From: JASMHC01 sp964453855
Lineage (GTDB): Bacteria > Pseudomonadota > Alphaproteobacteria > Rhodobacterales > Rhodobacteraceae
Reading direction: 5' to 3'
Assembly (NCBI GenBank): GCA_964453855.1
Contig: CAYVRN010000035.1
Coordinates: 1-31,022 of the forward strand
DNA length: 31,022 nt
Under the pieces are notes generated by a model, which was not told the DNA's origin, did no database searches, and saw only the letters and a program-made list of their open reading frames with translations. Positions 29,183 through 31,022 of this stretch are shown in pieces. Position 1 is the first letter of the stretch; every line of letters starts with the position of its first letter. Both the position numbers and the translations under genes were made by a program.

Positions 29183-30163
29183 ATGACAGCACTTTGGCGC
29201 GCCTTCTGGTTCAGTGTTTTTGCGGTTGCAGGTATATCGGCTGCAATTCTGCTACTTGAACCCACATTATCGCAAATCGACTTGCTGCCCGACCAGGGAT
29301 TTGCGTGGTATTATTGGAAACTGCCGGAACAGACCTTGGGTGGTCAGCTATCGGCATGGGGCTTTTACGCACTTCACCAAGTTTTCTTCTGGGGCCTGAT
29401 CTGGTGGGGGCAAGCGAACCGCGACAAACTGCGTGACCGCGGTAAATTACATCCTATCAACGTTATTGGTCTGCTGGGCACAGGTGGGTTTGCTCTTTTG
29501 CACTACCTTCAGACGGCTGTTTGGTATGATGGGCTGGCACAGGACACGTCGGTCTTTTCCTCTCAGGTCTCGGTTATTTTGTTATTGGTGCTTGTCTTGA
29601 TGATCGAAGCACCGCGTCGCGGGCTGGTGTTCGGTTATGGTGGCGGCTGGTTGGCGGGGGTTCGCAGCACGCTTATCCGCTATCACGGCTACTATTTTGC
29701 TTGGGCCATCACCTATACGTTCTGGTTCCACCCGATGGAGACGACACCGGGGCATATCCTAGGATTTTTCTACACGCTTCTGCTGATGGTTCAGGGGTCT
29801 TTGGCTTTCACACGGGTGCATACCAACAAATGGTGGACCGGCGTGCTTGAGATCTCGGTTCTGATACACGGCGTTGTGGTCGCCTTGGTCGCAGGACAAG
29901 AGTTCTGGACCATGTTCTTCTTTGGATTTTCCGCCATGTTCGTCGTCACCCAAATGCACGGCTTGGGCCTGTCGCGGCTTGTCCGCGGTTTGATCCTGCT
30001 GTCGTGGTTCGCAGGAGTGCTTTGGGTTTATCAGGGTAAGGGCTGGGAATACCTGAACGAAGTCGTCCGCATCCCCGCCATCGACTATTTGCTAGTCATC
30101 GCAATGGGTGGTCTGCTGGTTCTTTGGCGTCGCTATAAACTGCGCAGCGTTCAAGCAGGCTAA
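29183..30163 (+). CDS. polytopic membrane protein of unknown function
   Basis: A 326-residue protein with about nine hydrophobic helices, including AFWFSVFAVAGISAAILLLE, SVILLLVLVLMIEAP, ITYTFWFHPMETTPGHILGF and LLVIAMGGLLVLWRRYKL. A WYYWKLPEQTLGGQLSAWGF periplasmic-like stretch, many aromatic residues and several His (HYLQT, HPME, HGLG) are notable. I do not recognise the family. GGATAGGG precedes the ATG, and a small stem CCAC/GTGG lies just upstream. Its stop overlaps the stop of the convergent thioesterase gene by four bases. Confidence 0.8.
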   Translation: MTALWRAFWFSVFAVAGISAAILLLEPTLSQIDLLPDQGFAWYYWKLPEQTLGGQLSAWGFYALHQVFFWGLIWWGQANRDKLRDRGKLHPINVIGLLGTGGFALLHYLQTAVWYDGLAQDTSVFSSQVSVILLLVLVLMIEAPRRGLVFGYGGGWLAGVRSTLIRYHGYYFAWAITYTFWFHPMETTPGHILGFFYTLLLMVQGSLAFTRVHTNKWWTGVLEISVLIHGVVVALVAGQEFWTMFFFGFSAMFVVTQMHGLGLSRLVRGLILLSWFAGVLWVYQGKGWEYLNEVVRIPAIDYLLVIAMGGLLVLWRRYKLRSVQAG

Positions 30164-30567
30164 GGCACATAGAAGGTTGCCTGAGTATGGGCAACCGCCT
30201 TGGCCGAGGGCAGGGAGGTCAGGTGTGCCTCGACATAGGCTAATGACTTTCCGGCCCTGATAATTTCAGCACGACATTGGATTTTGTCCCCGACGCCGGG
30301 TCGCAGAAACTGGCAGTTGAAATTGGTGGTCGCGACCGGTTTGAATTCGCCGAAGGCACCTGCGGTGGCAAGAACCATTGTCGTATCGGCCAGCGCCATC
30401 AATGCCTGACCGGAAATGATGCCGCCGTGGCGTGCAAGGCGCTCTGTCATTGGGATATAGGTGATGCAATGCGTTTGCGTAATCTCGCCGACTTCAATTT
30501 GAAGATCACGTACCCAGTCCGAGAAATGTTCCTCAAGGATGTTTTGCGCATCTGTTGCTGAAATCAT
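30160..30567 (-). CDS. PaaI-type hotdog thioesterase
   Basis: A 135-residue acyl-CoA thioesterase-like protein. It has the PaaI pattern: ARHGGIISGQALMALADTTM, containing the H-G-G-x-x-(S/G) catalytic turn and the Asp of the active site in LADT; FKPVATTNFNCQFLRPGVGD; and IIRAGKSLAYVEAHLTS. Members hydrolyse aryl- or acyl-CoA thioesters in the cytosol. AAAGGAG precedes the ATG. It converges on the membrane protein gene and diverges from the truncated ORF at the right edge. Confidence 0.9.
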   Translation of the reverse strand: MISATDAQNILEEHFSDWVRDLQIEVGEITQTHCITYIPMTERLARHGGIISGQALMALADTTMVLATAGAFGEFKPVATTNFNCQFLRPGVGDKIQCRAEIIRAGKSLAYVEAHLTSLPSAKAVAHTQATFYVP

Positions 30568-30731
30568 GGGATTCTCCTTTCGGACGATGGTGGATCAACA
30601 AATCATCGACTGCAACGCGCCTTTTTCAGAGATGCCACTTAAACGGGATAAAATTGCGCCGTTATAAATTATCAATTATACAATTTTTGACAGAATGTGT
30701 TGATTGGCAACCCATGGAGTGACTCCGATGT

Positions 30732-30747
30732 TGGCACGATTGATGCA
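30732..30747 (+). promoter_or_regulatory. candidate sigma-54 promoter
   Basis: TGGCACGATTGATGCA matches the -24/-12 consensus TGGCAC-N5-TTGCW at all but one fixed position, with GG and GC separated by exactly 10 bases. A start about 12 bases after the GC would give a leader of roughly 20 bases before the ATG at 30778. The upstream AT-rich tract (30655-30690) could host activator contacts. Confidence 0.38.
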
Positions 30748-30777
30748 AGCAGGCATTGCAAATATTTTAGGTGCACA

Positions 30778-31022
30778 ATGTTTGATTTAATAACTCAAGG
30801 CCACGAACGAAGCTTTTTCGGGGGAAACGAACGCAGTGAACTTGGACGTAGTCTTGGCTACATTGCTGCAATCGCGGGGCTGATTGGCACAGTATTGTCT
30901 GTGTTTGCTGGCGTTCCAGCCATTGCCGCTGTCACCCTGTTTATCACCATAACGTCAGTTATTGCCATAATGTCGATTAAGCTTGGCGCCCGCTCATTTG
31001 GTCGTTTGATGTTGGTGATGTA
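30778..31022 (+). CDS. small membrane protein, partial (runs off the right edge)
   Basis: ATG at 30778, open to the end of the window (81 codons visible). The protein begins MFDLITQGHERSFFGGNERS and then ELGRSLGYIAAIAGLIGTVL, entering two hydrophobic helices (about 28-48 and 50-66), followed by KLGARSFGRLM. The ribosome site is TAGGTG, 7 bases before the ATG. The coding frame shows a gene-like pattern, but its C-terminus and family are unknown. It has a sigma-54-like sequence upstream. Confidence 0.6.
   Translation, partial: MFDLITQGHERSFFGGNERSELGRSLGYIAAIAGLIGTVLSVFAGVPAIAAVTLFITITSVIAIMSIKLGARSFGRLMLVM

Overview
The window reads as a chromosomal segment of a marine Rhodobacterales (Roseobacter-group) alphaproteobacterium. 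The grounds are: a separate F0 ATP synthase operon atpI-atpB-atpE-atpF'-atpF with a b' subunit, three peptide deformylase paralogues in a row before fmt, a ribosomal cluster with ffh, rpsP, rimM, trmD and rplS on one strand, an SMC close to the Caulobacter-type length, and frequent GTG/TTG starts. This placement is inference from gene content; no 16S or database search was possible. I see no tRNA, rRNA, CRISPR array, IS element or prophage.

Layout. (1) 1-7678, minus strand: a translation and protein-targeting block transcribed right to left: a promoter candidate near 7650-7678, ffh, four tandem paralogous RimJ/RimL-type acetyltransferases, a chorismate mutase, rpsP with a strong terminator, an unlisted 46-residue membrane ORF, rimM, trmD, a methyltransferase-like gene broken by an in-frame TGA, a RidA-family gene, and rplS running off the left edge. 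The 100-N gap inside this block (5253-5352) is flanked by identical 46-bp sequences, so it is probably an unmerged contig overlap. (2) 7724-11850: small accessory genes (two EamA exporters, a membrane protein, a CDGSH iron-sulphur protein, LysR and ArsR regulators). (3) 11995-14697: the F0 operon, with stable hairpins on both sides of atpE and a bidirectional terminator at its end. (4) 14696-17746, minus: a FadR-type GntR regulator, a roughly 10-TM membrane protein with a repeat-rich promoter, a GFA-family zinc protein and a GNAT. (5) 17947-21402: smc, with a perfect DnaA-box sequence upstream. Beyond smc lies a 300-bp region with a start-stop codon pair, a tiny membrane ORF and a duplicated ribosome-binding/start segment. 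(6) 21705-26099: lytic transglycosylase, pseudo-receiver protein, glutathionyl-hydroquinone reductase, a conserved unknown and a PatB/MalY-type C-S lyase. (7) 26197-30163: def-def-def-fmt, two small YeaQ/GlsB-like membrane proteins and a polytopic membrane protein. (8) 30160-31022: a hotdog thioesterase and a truncated membrane ORF with a sigma-54-like promoter sequence.

Functionally the window is mostly housekeeping. ffh/rpsP/rimM/trmD/rplS and def/fmt cover ribosome biogenesis, tRNA modification, N-formyl-Met handling and co-translational targeting. The atp genes make the membrane sector of ATP synthase, and smc organises the chromosome. The least explained parts are the four-gene acetyltransferase array inside the ffh-rpsP operon, the third deformylase with both key catalytic residues changed, the micro-ORF region after smc, and the non-phosphorylatable receiver protein.
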